Origin: Amycolatopsis antarctica
GTDB taxonomy: Bacteria > Actinomycetota > Actinomycetes > Mycobacteriales > Pseudonocardiaceae
Direction of reading: 5' to 3'
Assembly: GCF_002262875.1 (NCBI RefSeq)
Contig: NZ_NKYE01000010.1
Location: 124,001-188,000, forward strand
Length of the DNA: 64,000 bases
Shown: in pieces, positions 1 to 8,955 of the stretch
Layout: the number at the start of each line of letters is the position of its first letter
How positions within the stretch are numbered: position 1 is the first letter of the stretch
The notes under the pieces: generated by a model
What the model saw: only the letters and a program-made list of their open reading frames with translations
Database searches by the model: none
What the model was told of the DNA's origin: nothing
Made by a program: the position numbers and the translations under genes

Positions 1-1
1 C

Positions 2-340
2 GACTCGGCGATCCTGTCGCTGTACACGATCTTCCGGCCGGAGGCCGCCATCGGGCTGCGCGCGACGTACCAGGTGCACTACGGGCCCGGCATCGTCGTG
101 CACGCGATGGTCGACGACGGCGTGCTGAAGGTCTCGGAGGGCGCGCATCCCGACGCCGATGTCGTGATCGAGGCGATGGGGCCGTTCAAGCAGGTGCTGA
201 CCGGTGACCTGAGCCCGGGTGACGCCGTGGCGATGGGCCTGCTGCGGGTGACCGGTGACAGCGCCCTGCTGGACCGGTTCGGCGACCTGTTCCACATCCC
301 GCCCGCCCCGCTGCCGGTCGAGGGGCTGGCCGTGCGCTGA
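2..340 (+). CDS. HxlR-type regulator, C-terminal SCP2-like domain (5' truncated)
   Basis: The frame is open from the left edge of the window, so the gene begins outside it. The visible 112 residues form a small alpha/beta domain with the pattern of SCP2/sterol-carrier-like domains. It closely matches the layout of the complete gene at 35074-35736: a stretch resembling 'L..LRT.F....A.G' is followed by a charged beta region and a final 'vtGD..ll.rf..lF' helix. That second gene has an HxlR winged helix in front of the same domain, so this fragment is probably the ligand-sensing half of a similar regulator. No catalytic residues are expected. The alternative is a free-standing SCP2 protein; only the upstream sequence could decide. 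Confidence 0.6.
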   Translation, partial: DSAILSLYTIFRPEAAIGLRATYQVHYGPGIVVHAMVDDGVLKVSEGAHPDADVVIEAMGPFKQVLTGDLSPGDAVAMGLLRVTGDSALLDRFGDLFHIPPAPLPVEGLAVR

Positions 341-341
341 T

Positions 342-368
342 CGGCGGGGCGGCGCGTCCGCCCCGCCG
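342..368 (+). terminator. GC-rich hairpin after the HxlR-type gene
   Basis: A perfect 11-bp inverted repeat (342-352 and 358-368) with a 5-base loop starts two bases after the stop codon. There is no T-tract, as is common for actinobacterial terminators. Confidence 0.6.
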
Positions 369-400
369 TGCCAGTCCCGCCGTGCCCGCCTCGCGGGCGA

Positions 401-446
401 GCTCCGGGCCGATGACGACGCACACCGTCCGTCATCGGCCCGGAGC
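401..446 (+). terminator. Second hairpin, perfect 17-bp arms
   Basis: The arms 401-417 and 430-446 are exact reverse complements around a 12-base loop and are followed by a short ATTTT. With the hairpin at 342-368 this makes a tandem terminator that isolates the ROK regulator from upstream transcription. Confidence 0.6.
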
Positions 447-593
447 CATTTTCGCCGTTCCGGACTCAGCGTTAACACCGACGTCGTACGCTGGGTCCTT
501 TCGTCGTCACTTAAGCCATCTAATGTCGCCAACAAACACAAGTTGAGACATTCTATGCTTAGGAACTCCTCACGACCACGAAAGAAGGGGACC

Positions 594-1868
594 ATGGCAA
601 CGCGGTTGACCGCCGATCTGCCGAACGTCGAGCTGCTCGACAGCTACGGACGGCTGCTCGATCTCGTGCGCACCCGCGAGGCCGTGACCAGACCCGAACT
701 GAGCAGTCGCACCGGCCTCGGCCGGACCGCGATCACCCAGCGCACCACCGTCCTGCTCGACGCCGGACTGCTGGAGGAGGGCGAGCTCAACGCCTCCACC
801 GGCGGCAGGCAGGCACGGTCGCTGCGCTTCGCCAAGGACGCGGGCCGGATCCTCTGCGCCGAACTGGGCGCCACCGGCTTCACCGCCGGCATCACCGACC
901 TGACCGGCTCCGTCCTGGCGTCCCGGCACGTCGAGTGCGCGATCGCGCAGGGCCCCGAGCTCGTGCTGGACGAGGTCGAGAAGATCCTGGACGAACTGCT
1001 GGCCACCGAGGGCTGCGCACCGGAAGACGTCTGGGGCGTCGGCGTCGGTGTTCCGGGACCGGTCGAGTTCGCCACCGGCCGCCCCTCGGAACCACCGATC
1101 ATGCCCGGCTGGAACAACTTCGGCGTCCGCGAGCGTCTCGGTGCGCGATTCCAGGCGCCGGTGTGGGTGGACAACGAGGTGAACCTGCTCTGCCTCGGCG
1201 AACTCCGCACTCCCGGCGCGTCGGTCGGCGGCGAACTCCTCTACATCAAGATCGGCACCGGCATCGGGGCCGGGATCAGCAGTGCCGGGCAGCTCCACCG
1301 CGGCGCGCAGGGCTGCGCCGGCGACATCGGCCACGCCGCCGTCTCCGACGACAGCGCCGTCATCTGCCGCTGCGGCAAGACCGGCTGCCTGGAGGCGCTG
1401 GCGGGCGGGGCGGCGCTGGCGCGGGACGCCGAGGCGCTGGCCGGAGGCGGGCACAGCGAACCGCTCGCCCGTATCCTGCGCGAGAACGGCTCGCTCACCA
1501 GCATCGACGTCGCCGCGGCCGCGCAGGCGGGCGACCACCAGGCGGTGCAGCTTCTGACCCAGGCGGGCAAACGCATCGGCGCGATGCTGGCCACGCTGGT
1601 CAACTTCTACAACCCGCAGGTCATCCTGCTCGGCGGCCGGGTATCCGACGCGGGCGACCTGTTCCTAGCCAGCATCCGGGAAACCATCTACCGGCGCTCG
1701 CTCCCCCTGTCCACCAGGGAACTGCGCATCGACCGGGCCCGCCTCGGCGACGAGGGCGGACTGATCGGCGCGGCCTACATGGTGCTCGACGAGCTGTTCG
1801 CCGTCCACTACTTCGGCGACTGGTTGCCCGCGGGCTCGCCGGCGGGCATGCCACACCTGACCGGCTGA
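594..1868 (+). CDS. ROK-family transcriptional repressor
   Basis: The gene encodes a 424-residue protein with an N-terminal winged helix (about residues 15-80) and a ROK sugar-kinase-like domain behind it. Visible ROK features are the Asp-Asn-Glu sugar-binding stretch, the glycine-rich KIGTGIGAGI segment, and the zinc motif GH...CRCGKTGCLE. ROK repressors bind DNA and release it on binding a sugar or phosphosugar. The frame is open upstream to 255, but the ATG at 594 is preceded by a purine-rich Shine-Dalgarno (aaagaagggg) and starts the winged helix sensibly. The only sugar genes nearby are the minus-strand importer and ebo genes, so I infer it controls that locus. The effector sugar is not predictable. 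Confidence 0.9.
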   Translation: MATRLTADLPNVELLDSYGRLLDLVRTREAVTRPELSSRTGLGRTAITQRTTVLLDAGLLEEGELNASTGGRQARSLRFAKDAGRILCAELGATGFTAGITDLTGSVLASRHVECAIAQGPELVLDEVEKILDELLATEGCAPEDVWGVGVGVPGPVEFATGRPSEPPIMPGWNNFGVRERLGARFQAPVWVDNEVNLLCLGELRTPGASVGGELLYIKIGTGIGAGISSAGQLHRGAQGCAGDIGHAAVSDDSAVICRCGKTGCLEALAGGAALARDAEALAGGGHSEPLARILRENGSLTSIDVAAAAQAGDHQAVQLLTQAGKRIGAMLATLVNFYNPQVILLGGRVSDAGDLFLASIRETIYRRSLPLSTRELRIDRARLGDEGGLIGAAYMVLDELFAVHYFGDWLPAGSPAGMPHLTG

Positions 1869-1916
1869 CCGCGCACCCCCGTACCGCGACCGGACCCGTC
1901 GTCATACCCTTGGGCT

Positions 1917-2819
1917 ATGGCCCCACCCGATCTGGAATCCTTGCGGCTGCTGGTGCTCGTCGGCGAGTTCGGCAGCATCGGGCAGGCGGCCACCTCGCTC
2001 GGCATCGCCCAGCCCTCGGCGAGCAAGCGTCTGTCCACATTGGAACGAAGGCTCGGCCTGGTACTGGTGGACCGCACGCGGCGCGGTTCCGTCCTCACCC
2101 CGGACGGGCATGCCGTCGCCGGCTGGGCGCTGCGCGTGCTGGACGAACTGGACGGGCTGCTCACCGGTGCCGAGGCCCTGCGCAGCCAGCAGGAGGCACA
2201 GCTCCGCATCGGGGCGAGCATGACACTGGCCGAGCACCTGGTGCCCGGCTGGATCGGCGAGCTGAAGCGCTCGCTGCCCAAGCTCTACGTCGGTCTCGAG
2301 GTCGCCAACTCGGAACAGGTGTCCGAACTCGCCCGCAGCGGCGAGGTCGACCTCGGCTTCATCGAGTCGCCGGGCAGGCCACGCGACCTCGTCGCACGCA
2401 AGGTGGCCACCGATCTGCTGGTCGTGGTGGCGCCGCCAGGCCATCCGTGGACGCGGCGCAGGCGTCCGCTGACCCCCGCCGACCTCGTCGCCACCCCGCT
2501 GGTCGTGCGCGAGCGCGGCTCCGGCACGCGGGAGACGATGGACGCCGCGCTGCGCCGTGCCGGATTCCCGGCCGTGGAACCGTTGCTGGAGCTGGGTTCC
2601 GCCTCGGCGGTCCGCAACGCGGTGACCACCGGGGCGGGGCCCGCCGTGATCAGCGAACTCGCCGTGGCCCGTGATCTCGGGGACGGGCGACTGGTCCGGA
2701 TCCCGTTGGAGGGCATCGAACTCGGCCGGGTGCTGCGCGCGGTCTGGCCCGCCGGGCGGAAGCTGGTCGGCCCGGCAGCCGCGCTGCTGGCGCTGGCCGT
2801 CCGGCGCCTACCCGGCTAG
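1917..2819 (+). CDS. LysR-family transcriptional regulator
   Basis: This 300-residue protein has the standard LysR length. Residues 5-65 form the LysR helix-turn-helix (QAATSLGIAQPSASKRLSTLE), and about 90-295 form the two-lobed type-2 periplasmic-binding effector domain, ending in the usual hydrophobic helix. It lies 48 bp after the ROK gene on the same strand and may be co-transcribed. Unlike most LysR genes, it has no divergent neighbour. Its target and ligand cannot be read from the sequence. The family call is secure. Confidence 0.88.
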   Translation: MAPPDLESLRLLVLVGEFGSIGQAATSLGIAQPSASKRLSTLERRLGLVLVDRTRRGSVLTPDGHAVAGWALRVLDELDGLLTGAEALRSQQEAQLRIGASMTLAEHLVPGWIGELKRSLPKLYVGLEVANSEQVSELARSGEVDLGFIESPGRPRDLVARKVATDLLVVVAPPGHPWTRRRRPLTPADLVATPLVVRERGSGTRETMDAALRRAGFPAVEPLLELGSASAVRNAVTTGAGPAVISELAVARDLGDGRLVRIPLEGIELGRVLRAVWPAGRKLVGPAAALLALAVRRLPG

Positions 2820-3010
2820 GACGCGTCTGACGATTCTCGGTCGATGGGATTCGTGATCGATGCTGTGACAGGCAAGGCGCCGGCCACCACCTCGGCGCGA
2901 ACACCGCGACCACGCCGATCGCCGGACGGGGCCCGGGCAGGACCGTCCTTCCGGCGTCCGGCATCGGCCAGGTGGCCGATGCCGGGAATCCGGGACGGCT
3001 GCGAACGTCG

Positions 3011-3469
3011 ATGGCCATGGAGACGTTCGACGAGCTGCTGAGTCTGTGGTGCACCGCGGAGGCCCGCGGGGCGACGGACGTGCTCGACCGGTTGCTGGAC
3101 GAGGACTTCCTCGGCGACGGTCCTGGCTGTTCGCTGCTGGACAAGCGCTCCTGGCTCGCCAGGCACTCGGACGGCGTGTACGTGGTCGAACGGTTCGACT
3201 GGCAGATTCTCGAGGCGCGGGAACACCAGCACACCGCGATCGGCATCGGCGTCCAGTCACAGGTCGCCCGATACCGGGGGATGGACTGGAGCGGCGACTT
3301 CCTGTGCACGGTCGTCGCGATCAGCAGGCAGGACCGGTGGACGATCGTCAACGTGCAGCTCCACCGGCAGCCGGAGACCGTACCGGCGATCCCGTCCGCC
3401 AGGGCCGGATCGCCTGCACACCGGCCCGGTACCCGTCAGCCGGCCCGGTCGGTTCACCGGGCGAGGTAA
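3011..3469 (+). CDS. SnoaL/NTF2-like hypothetical protein
   Basis: A protein of about 150 residues opens with MAMETFDELLSLWCTAEARG and has the helix-strand pattern of the NTF2/DUF4440 cone-shaped fold: an early helix, a DEDFLGDGPG turn, then strands around a central pocket. Such proteins are small enzymes or ligand-binding proteins of unknown substrate. The frame is open back to 2972, but ATG codons at 3011 and 3017 fit the family start better. The last 30 or so residues are basic and low in complexity. It is followed by a strong hairpin and convergent to the next gene. Function unknown. Confidence 0.55.
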   Translation: MAMETFDELLSLWCTAEARGATDVLDRLLDEDFLGDGPGCSLLDKRSWLARHSDGVYVVERFDWQILEAREHQHTAIGIGVQSQVARYRGMDWSGDFLCTVVAISRQDRWTIVNVQLHRQPETVPAIPSARAGSPAHRPGTRQPARSVHRAR

Positions 3470-3494
3470 CCCGTCCGGCTCGGTAGGCCGAATT

Positions 3495-3541
3495 CGTCGA
3501 CGGGTTTCCCTTGTGCTGCTGACAAAGGAAACCCGTCGACG
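3495..3541. terminator. Bidirectional terminator between convergent genes
   Basis: A 20-bp stem (3495-3514 with 3522-3541, one mismatch) closes a 7-base loop midway between a plus-strand gene ending at 3469 and a minus-strand gene ending at 3564. It can serve both. Confidence 0.75.
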
Positions 3542-3563
3542 GATACGTGGCGAGGAGAGCGGG

Positions 3564-4448
3564 TCAGAAGCGGAGGTCGCGCAGGTAGTTGTAACCGACG
3601 ACGGCGGTGTTCAGCGGGTCGGACGGATCGTCGTGCTCCACGACGAACTCCTTGATACCGAACCAGGTCGAACGGAAGATCCGCTTGAAGTCGATCGTGC
3701 CGGTGCCAGGGTCGGCCCACTCGCCGGAAGTGCTGCGGTCCTTGACGTGGTACTGCAGGGCGCGGGGGAAGTTCCGCCAGTACAGTTCCACCGGGTCGAT
3801 TCCGGCGTCGACCACCCAGAACAGGTCCAGTTCCAGGTGTACGTGCCGCCTGCTGGTGCGCCGGGTGATGATGTCGTACGGCCGCACGCCGTCGATCGCG
3901 GCGAACTCGTGGTCGTGGTTGTGGTAACCGAACTTGATGCCGGCCTTCGCGAACGCCCGGGCCGCGGTGTCCAGCCGGTCGGCGAAGTCCTCCCACTCGG
4001 CGATCGTCTCGTACGCGGCGTACGGCACCGCGGCGTAGGTGTGCCCGAGGGTCTTCGCGTCGGCGATCGCCGCGTCCACGTCGCCGTCGATACCGATGTG
4101 GCTGGAGGTGGCGGTGAGCCGGTGCTTGCGCAGCAGGCCACGGAACTCCTTGGCGCTGCGGCCGTAGGTGCCCGCCATCTCCACCTTGCGGTAGCCGATG
4201 TCGGCCAGTGCCGACAGCGTGCCGTCCACATCGTTCTCCAGCAGCGAGCGCAGAGTGTAGAGCTGAACGCTGATGCTGTCCTTCGGCACCCGAAGACCCG
4301 GCCAGAAACTCTTCTGTGTGGCGGATTCCGCCGCGGGGGCGGCCGCGGCGGTGCCACTGAGCGCGGCCGTCGCGCCGAGAACAGCGGCGGCACCGGCGGC
4401 GCCACGCAGGGCGGCGCGGCGGGACAGGAATCTGTCGTCGTTGACCAT
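3564..4448 (-). CDS. Tat-exported sugar phosphate isomerase/epimerase (TIM barrel)
   Basis: This 294-residue xylose-isomerase-like TIM barrel is preceded by a twin-arginine signal (SRRAALRG followed by a long Ala-rich hydrophobic stretch ending in AAAAP), so export in folded form is expected. Metal-site motifs are visible: GYHNHDHEF and the later strand HLELDLFWV with a downstream VEHDDP. Such proteins isomerise or epimerise sugars, and several act on 3-keto-sugars. It is the last gene of the minus-strand sugar locus, 43 bp after the cytoplasmic homologue at 4492-5496. An ATG at 4448 immediately precedes the Tat signal and was chosen. Substrate unknown. Confidence 0.82.
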   Translation of the reverse strand: MVNDDRFLSRRAALRGAAGAAAVLGATAALSGTAAAAPAAESATQKSFWPGLRVPKDSISVQLYTLRSLLENDVDGTLSALADIGYRKVEMAGTYGRSAKEFRGLLRKHRLTATSSHIGIDGDVDAAIADAKTLGHTYAAVPYAAYETIAEWEDFADRLDTAARAFAKAGIKFGYHNHDHEFAAIDGVRPYDIITRRTSRRHVHLELDLFWVVDAGIDPVELYWRNFPRALQYHVKDRSTSGEWADPGTGTIDFKRIFRSTWFGIKEFVVEHDDPSDPLNTAVVGYNYLRDLRF

Positions 4449-4491
4449 GGGGTTCAACCTCTCCGTGCTGACTGGATTCGTTGTGGTGACG

Positions 4492-5496
4492 TCATTTCTG
4501 GTTACTGAACGCGGCATCGAACGCCGCGGTGGGCTTGTCGAAGACGAGCTCGCGGATCCGGTGGACGGCCTCGGCCGCGCCGCGCTCCCGATCCATCCCG
4601 GCGTCCTCCCACTCCACCGAGATCGGCCCGCTGTAGCCGATGGAGTTGAGCGCCCGGAAGCAGTCCTCCCACGGCACGTCCCCGTGCCCGGTCGAGACGA
4701 AGTCCCAGCCACGACGGGGATCCGACCATGCGAGGTGCGAGCCGAGCCTGCCGTTGCGGCCGTCGAACCGCTTGCGGGTGTCCTTGCAGTCGACGTGGTA
4801 GATGCGGTCGGCGAAATCGAGGATGAAGCCGACCGGGTCGAGGTCCTGCCAGACGAAGTGCGAGGGGTCCCAGTTCAGTCCGAACGCGGGCCGGTTGCCG
4901 ACCGCCGCCAGCGCCCGCTTCGTGGTCCAGTAGTCGTAGGCGATCTCCGAGGGGTGCACCTCGTGCGCGAACCGAACGCCCTCGGCGTCGAACACGTCGA
5001 GGATCGGGTTCCAGCGCTGCGCGAAGTCGGCGTAGCCGTCGTCGATGACCTCCTGCGGCACCGGCGGGAACATCGCCACGTACTTCCAGATCTTCGAGCC
5101 GGTGAACCCGACCACGGTGTCGACGCCGAGCTTCGCAGCGGCCCGCGCGGTGTCGGCCAGCTCGGTGGCGGCCCGCTGCCGGACGCCCTCCGCCTCGCCG
5201 TCGCCCCAGATACGACCCGGCACGATCGCCTGGTGCCGGAAGTCGATCGGGTCGTCGCAGACGGCCTGCCCGACGAGGTGGTTGGAGATCGCGTGCACGC
5301 TGAGCCCGTACTCGCCGAGCAGCCGCAGCCGGTCCGCCACGTATCCGGGTTCGGCGAGCGCGCGGTCCACCTCGAAGTGATCGCCGGAGCAGGCGATCTC
5401 CAGCCCGTCGTAGCCCCACTCGGCCGCGAGCTCGCACACCCGGGTGAACGGGAGGTCGGCCCACTGGCCGGTGAACAGCGTGATCGGACGGCTCAT
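4492..5496 (-). CDS. Sugar phosphate isomerase/epimerase (TIM barrel)
   Basis: The 334-residue protein begins [17 protein letters not shown] and lacks a signal peptide, so it is cytoplasmic. It has the xylose-isomerase-like TIM barrel with metal ligands in the usual places: [31 protein letters not shown] and ISVEWEDAG. The ATG at 5496 has a good AAGGAG 9 bases upstream, and the long open extension to 6117 is a shadow of the next gene. It sits 50 bp after the EboF-like gene. Likely role: epimerising or isomerising a sugar made or imported by the surrounding locus. The exact reaction is not predictable. Confidence 0.85.
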   Translation of the reverse strand: MSRPITLFTGQWADLPFTRVCELAAEWGYDGLEIACSGDHFEVDRALAEPGYVADRLRLLGEYGLSVHAISNHLVGQAVCDDPIDFRHQAIVPGRIWGDGEAEGVRQRAATELADTARAAAKLGVDTVVGFTGSKIWKYVAMFPPVPQEVIDDGYADFAQRWNPILDVFDAEGVRFAHEVHPSEIAYDYWTTKRALAAVGNRPAFGLNWDPSHFVWQDLDPVGFILDFADRIYHVDCKDTRKRFDGRNGRLGSHLAWSDPRRGWDFVSTGHGDVPWEDCFRALNSIGYSGPISVEWEDAGMDRERGAAEAVHRIRELVFDKPTAAFDAAFSNQK

Positions 5497-5546
5497 TCTC
5501 TGGCTCCTTCGGTGAAACGGTTGGCAGACGCCGGTGCCGTACGGCG

Positions 5547-6935
5547 TCAGTGGCGGGTACCGGCCCGCACGCCCTGCAGGGTGAGCAGCAGGTCGTGCAC
5601 CTCGGTGGCGCCGAGTCTGCCCGCGGGTTCGGCGACCGGAGTGGAACAGAGCAGGACCGGCCCGTCGGCGGGCGAGTCGGGCAGTCTTCCGTGCGAACCG
5701 CGCACCCAGCCGGGGTCGGTCGGAACGACGTTCATCGCGTAGCGCAGGCCTGCCTTCTTGCGGGCGAGGTTGAGGCCCGCCTTCGCCTTGGCCAGCTTGT
5801 CGGCGGGGTCGAAGAACAGTTCCGCCGGGTCGTATCCGGGTTTGCGGTGGATCTCGACACCGCGCGCGAAGTCGGGCGCGGCCGCCGGGTCGGTCCAGTA
5901 GTAGTAGGTGAACCAGGCGTCCGGTTCGGCCACCGCGACCAGTTCCCCGGCGCGCGCGTGGTCGAGGCCGTAGCGGGCCTGGGCGGCGCGGTCGAGCACC
6001 TCGTCGACGCCGGTCAGCTCGGCGACCACGGCCCGTGCCCTCGGCAGATCGGCCGGGTCGGCGACGTAGACGTGCGCGACCTGGTGGTCGGCGACGGCGA
6101 AGGCACGCGAGGTCCACGGGTCGAGGTACTCCATGCCCGCCTGCGTGTACACCTCCAGCAGGCCTTCCCTGCGCAGGGCGCGGTTGATGTCGACGGGCCT
6201 GCTCGCCGGGGTGATCCCGTACTCCGACAGCGCCACCACCGTCGTCCCGGAGTCGGCTGCGTCGTCGAGCAACGGTGCCAGCGCGGCGTCGAGTTCCCGT
6301 GCGGCGGCGGCCGCCTCGGCGCCGTGCGGACCGAAGCGCTGCAGGTCGTAGTCGAGGTGCGGAACGTAGGCCAGCGTCAGGTCGGGCCGCTGCTCACGCA
6401 GGATCTTCCGGGTCGCGCCGATCACCCAGCGACTGGAGGCGATCGACGCCGTCGGGCCCCAGTACTGGAACAGCGGGAAGTCGCCGAGGTCGGCGGTGAG
6501 CCGGTCGTGCAGTTCGGGTGGGCGGACGTAGCAGTCCGGGGACTTGCGCCCGTCGGCGTGATAGATCGGCCGGGGGGTGACCGTGATGTCGGTGGTCATG
6601 CCCATCGCGTACCACCAGCAGACGTTCGCCGAGGTGTGGCCGGGTTCGGCCGCCCGCGCGGCCTCCCACAGCTTCCGCCCGCCGACGAGCCGGTTGTGCT
6701 GACGCCACAGGTGGATCTCGCCGAGATCCCGGAAGTACCAGCCGTTGCCGACGATCCCGTGCTCGGCCGGCATCAGGCCGGTGAGCAGGGTCGACTGTGC
6801 ACTGCAGGTGACGGCGGGCAGCACGGTCCCGAGTTCGGCCTGCCAGCCCTGCTGGGCCAGTGCGGACAGTCTCGGCATGTGCCGCAGGGTCGACGGGGTC
6901 AGTCCGACTACGTCGAGGACGAGCAGCGGGTTCAT
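5547..6935 (-). CDS. eboF: EboF-like nucleotide pyrophosphatase / phosphodiesterase
   Basis: The 462-residue protein belongs to the alkaline-phosphatase superfamily, type I phosphodiesterase branch. The nucleophile region is [14 protein letters not shown] (Thr as likely nucleophile), followed by [10 protein letters not shown]; further metal ligands lie around [16 protein letters not shown] and the C-terminal half. No signal peptide is seen. Its ATG shares ATGA (6932-6935) with the stop of the EboE gene, so translation is coupled. Proteins of this type end the ebo clusters known from cyanobacteria and other bacteria, where the cluster is linked to export of a secondary metabolite. Substrate unknown. 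Confidence 0.82.
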   Translation of the reverse strand: MNPLLVLDVVGLTPSTLRHMPRLSALAQQGWQAELGTVLPAVTCSAQSTLLTGLMPAEHGIVGNGWYFRDLGEIHLWRQHNRLVGGRKLWEAARAAEPGHTSANVCWWYAMGMTTDITVTPRPIYHADGRKSPDCYVRPPELHDRLTADLGDFPLFQYWGPTASIASSRWVIGATRKILREQRPDLTLAYVPHLDYDLQRFGPHGAEAAAAARELDAALAPLLDDAADSGTTVVALSEYGITPASRPVDINRALRREGLLEVYTQAGMEYLDPWTSRAFAVADHQVAHVYVADPADLPRARAVVAELTGVDEVLDRAAQARYGLDHARAGELVAVAEPDAWFTYYYWTDPAAAPDFARGVEIHRKPGYDPAELFFDPADKLAKAKAGLNLARKKAGLRYAMNVVPTDPGWVRGSHGRLPDSPADGPVLLCSTPVAEPAGRLGATEVHDLLLTLQGVRAGTRH

Positions 6936-8086
6936 CGCGCGATTCCTTCCGGTACCGGCATTCCGGCGGGTGTACGGGACTGGGCGAGTGCGCGCTCCGC
7001 CCAGCGGAGTTCGGCAGCGATGCCGTCCACCAGGTCGTGCCCGCCGGGCAGCACGGACCAGGTGTAGGTCTCCACCTCGATGTGCGGATCGCCGCGCAGG
7101 TGCGCGAAGACGGCTCGCAGGTCGCCGGTCGTGGTGGTCAGCGGGGCGGGCGGGTCGGCGTGCAGCGGCATGTGGAAGTGCACCCGCCACGGCCCCGCAC
7201 CCGGCAGGTCCCCGGCCGGGTGATCGCCGGCCGTCAGGCCCTCAGCCGGGAGGTCGTCGGCGCGCAGCACCCGGCCGTCCTCGGCGAGCTCGCGTACCTG
7301 ATGCAGGTACCGGGGTTCGGCGAAGGCGGCCAGTGCCTCGCGGTCCGCGGGCGCTCGCGGGTCCGCGACGTGCAGGGCGGCCGAGGCCTGCACCTTCACC
7401 ACGTCCAGGCCCGCGTCGGCGATCCCGGCGAGGGCGGCCGCCGGGTCGGCGAAGGAGACGGCGAGGTGGCAGGTGTCCAGGCACAGCCCGACGTACTTCG
7501 GATCGACCCGGCCGGCCAGCCAGCGCACCGCGTCGTCCACGGTGTCCAGCACGCAGCCGGGTTCGGGCTCCACGGCCAGCCGGATCGGCCTGCCGTCACG
7601 GGCCGCCGAGGCCCGTAGCGTCCGGGTGATCTCGTCCAGCGCCATCGTGGCGCGGACGTCGTCGGAACCCGTCCACGGTGTACGCCAGGCCAGCGGCAGT
7701 GTGGAGATGCTGCCGTAGGCGGCGTCGTCGGCGAGCAGGTCGGCCAGCACGGTCACGCAGTCCAGGGTGTAGGCCGCTCGGGCGGTCTCCGACCAGGTCG
7801 GGTGGTAGACCGCGTGCTTGACGACCTCGGCGTGGAAACCGCCGTAGGGAAAGGCGTTGAGGGTGTACACCGCGAGACCGCGGGCGTCGAGTTCGGCACG
7901 CATCCGGGCGCGCGCCGCGCGGTCGGCGGCCAGTGCCCTGGCGACCGGCGCGGCCAGCCACAGTCCGACGCCGAGCCGATCGGCGCCCAGCCGGTCGCGG
8001 ACCGGCACCGCGTACCGGTCGAGCTGGGCGACGATCCCGGCGAGGTCCTCGGCGGGGTGAACGTTGGTGCAGTACGACAGCGTCAC
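6932..8086 (-). CDS. eboE: EboE-like metabolite traffic protein (TIM barrel)
   Basis: This 384-residue xylose-isomerase-like TIM barrel begins VTLSYCTNVHPAEDL, a start typical of EboE. Metal-site motifs include AVEPEPGCVLD, GLCLDTCHLAV and VHFHMPLH. The GTG start overlaps the TatD stop by 4 bases (GTGA, 8083-8086), and the stop overlaps the next ATG in the same way. An Ala/Gly/Asp-rich linker near residues 290-310 is likely a surface loop. In cyanobacteria EboE is required for scytonemin monomer export; its chemistry is unproven. Here it probably handles a cyclitol or sugar intermediate made by the neighbouring enzymes, which is an inference from context. Confidence 0.82.
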   Translation of the reverse strand: MTLSYCTNVHPAEDLAGIVAQLDRYAVPVRDRLGADRLGVGLWLAAPVARALAADRAARARMRAELDARGLAVYTLNAFPYGGFHAEVVKHAVYHPTWSETARAAYTLDCVTVLADLLADDAAYGSISTLPLAWRTPWTGSDDVRATMALDEITRTLRASAARDGRPIRLAVEPEPGCVLDTVDDAVRWLAGRVDPKYVGLCLDTCHLAVSFADPAAALAGIADAGLDVVKVQASAALHVADPRAPADREALAAFAEPRYLHQVRELAEDGRVLRADDLPAEGLTAGDHPAGDLPGAGPWRVHFHMPLHADPPAPLTTTTGDLRAVFAHLRGDPHIEVETYTWSVLPGGHDLVDGIAAELRWAERALAQSRTPAGMPVPEGIAR

Positions 8087-8955
8087 GGCCGGGCACCCCG
8101 CAGCACCGAGTTTCCCTGATACGTCTGGGCCTCGCCGGTGAACCCGGGCAGCGGGTCGAGGGTGAGCCGCCCGCTCTGCCCGTAGAAGGCGACCGGGTTG
8201 CCCCACAGCACGGTGTCCACATCGGACTCGGTGTATCCGGCGGCGAGCATGGCCTGCCCGGTGTAGAGGGTCTTCAGCGGGTCGGACCGGCCCCAGTCCG
8301 CCGCCGAGTTGACGATCATGCGGTCGAGCCCGTACTCACGCAGGATCGCCACCATCCGCGTCTCGTCCATCTTCGTGTCCGGGTAGATGGAGAAGCCCAT
8401 CCAGCAGCCGGAATCGGCGACCAGGCCGGCGGTGACCTCGTTGAGGTGGTCGACAACGACACGCTCCGGCGCGAGGCCCGACTCACGGACGACGTCGAGG
8501 GTGCGCTTGGTGCCGGAGAGCTTGTCCCGGTGCGGGGTGTGCACCAGTACGGGCAGCTCGTGTTCCCTGGCGAGTTCGAGCTGCCGGGCGAAGGCGTGGT
8601 CCTCCTCCGGGGTCATCGAGTCGTAGCCGACCTCCCCGACCGCTACCACGCCGTCCTTGGCGAGGTAGCGGGGCAGCACGTCGAGCACCCCGGTGCACCG
8701 CGGATCGTTGGCCTCCTTCGGGTTCAACGCGATCGTGCAGTGGTGCCGGATGCCGAACTGCGAGGCGCGGAAGCGTTCCCAGCCGATCAGCGCGTCGAAG
8801 TAGTCGGTGAACGAGCCGACACTGGTGCGCGGCTGGCCGAGCCAGAACGCGGGTTCGACCAGCGCGCGCACCCCGGCCGCGTACATCGCCTCGTAGTCGC
8901 CGGTGGTCCGCGAGGTCATGTGGATGTGGGGATCGAAGATTCGCACTGCCGTCAC
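8083..8955 (-). CDS. eboB: TatD-family metal-dependent hydrolase (EboB-like)
   Basis: The 290-residue amidohydrolase-fold protein carries DPHIHMTSRTT near the N-terminus (the HxH metal pair), GEVGYDSMTPEED, VLVHTPHRDK and VDHLNE, which supply the remaining metal ligands of a TatD barrel. The length fits the family. The GTG start lies within GTGA shared with the upstream gene (8952-8955). TatD proteins are often annotated as nucleases, but the ebo-associated branch is a distinct subgroup with no assigned substrate. Its tight coupling to the EboE and TIM-EboA genes suggests one pathway. Confidence 0.83.
   Translation of the reverse strand: MTAVRIFDPHIHMTSRTTGDYEAMYAAGVRALVEPAFWLGQPRTSVGSFTDYFDALIGWERFRASQFGIRHHCTIALNPKEANDPRCTGVLDVLPRYLAKDGVVAVGEVGYDSMTPEEDHAFARQLELAREHELPVLVHTPHRDKLSGTKRTLDVVRESGLAPERVVVDHLNEVTAGLVADSGCWMGFSIYPDTKMDETRMVAILREYGLDRMIVNSAADWGRSDPLKTLYTGQAMLAAGYTESDVDTVLWGNPVAFYGQSGRLTLDPLPGFTGEAQTYQGNSVLRGARP

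Noticed and set aside
470..593. A copy of the 22184-22216 inverted repeat upstream of the ROK gene.
   Set aside because: The AT-rich stretch has short imperfect repeats (CAAC...GTTG; TAAGC...GCTTA), but none matches CCCTACTTTTG, so autoregulation by the same site is not supported.
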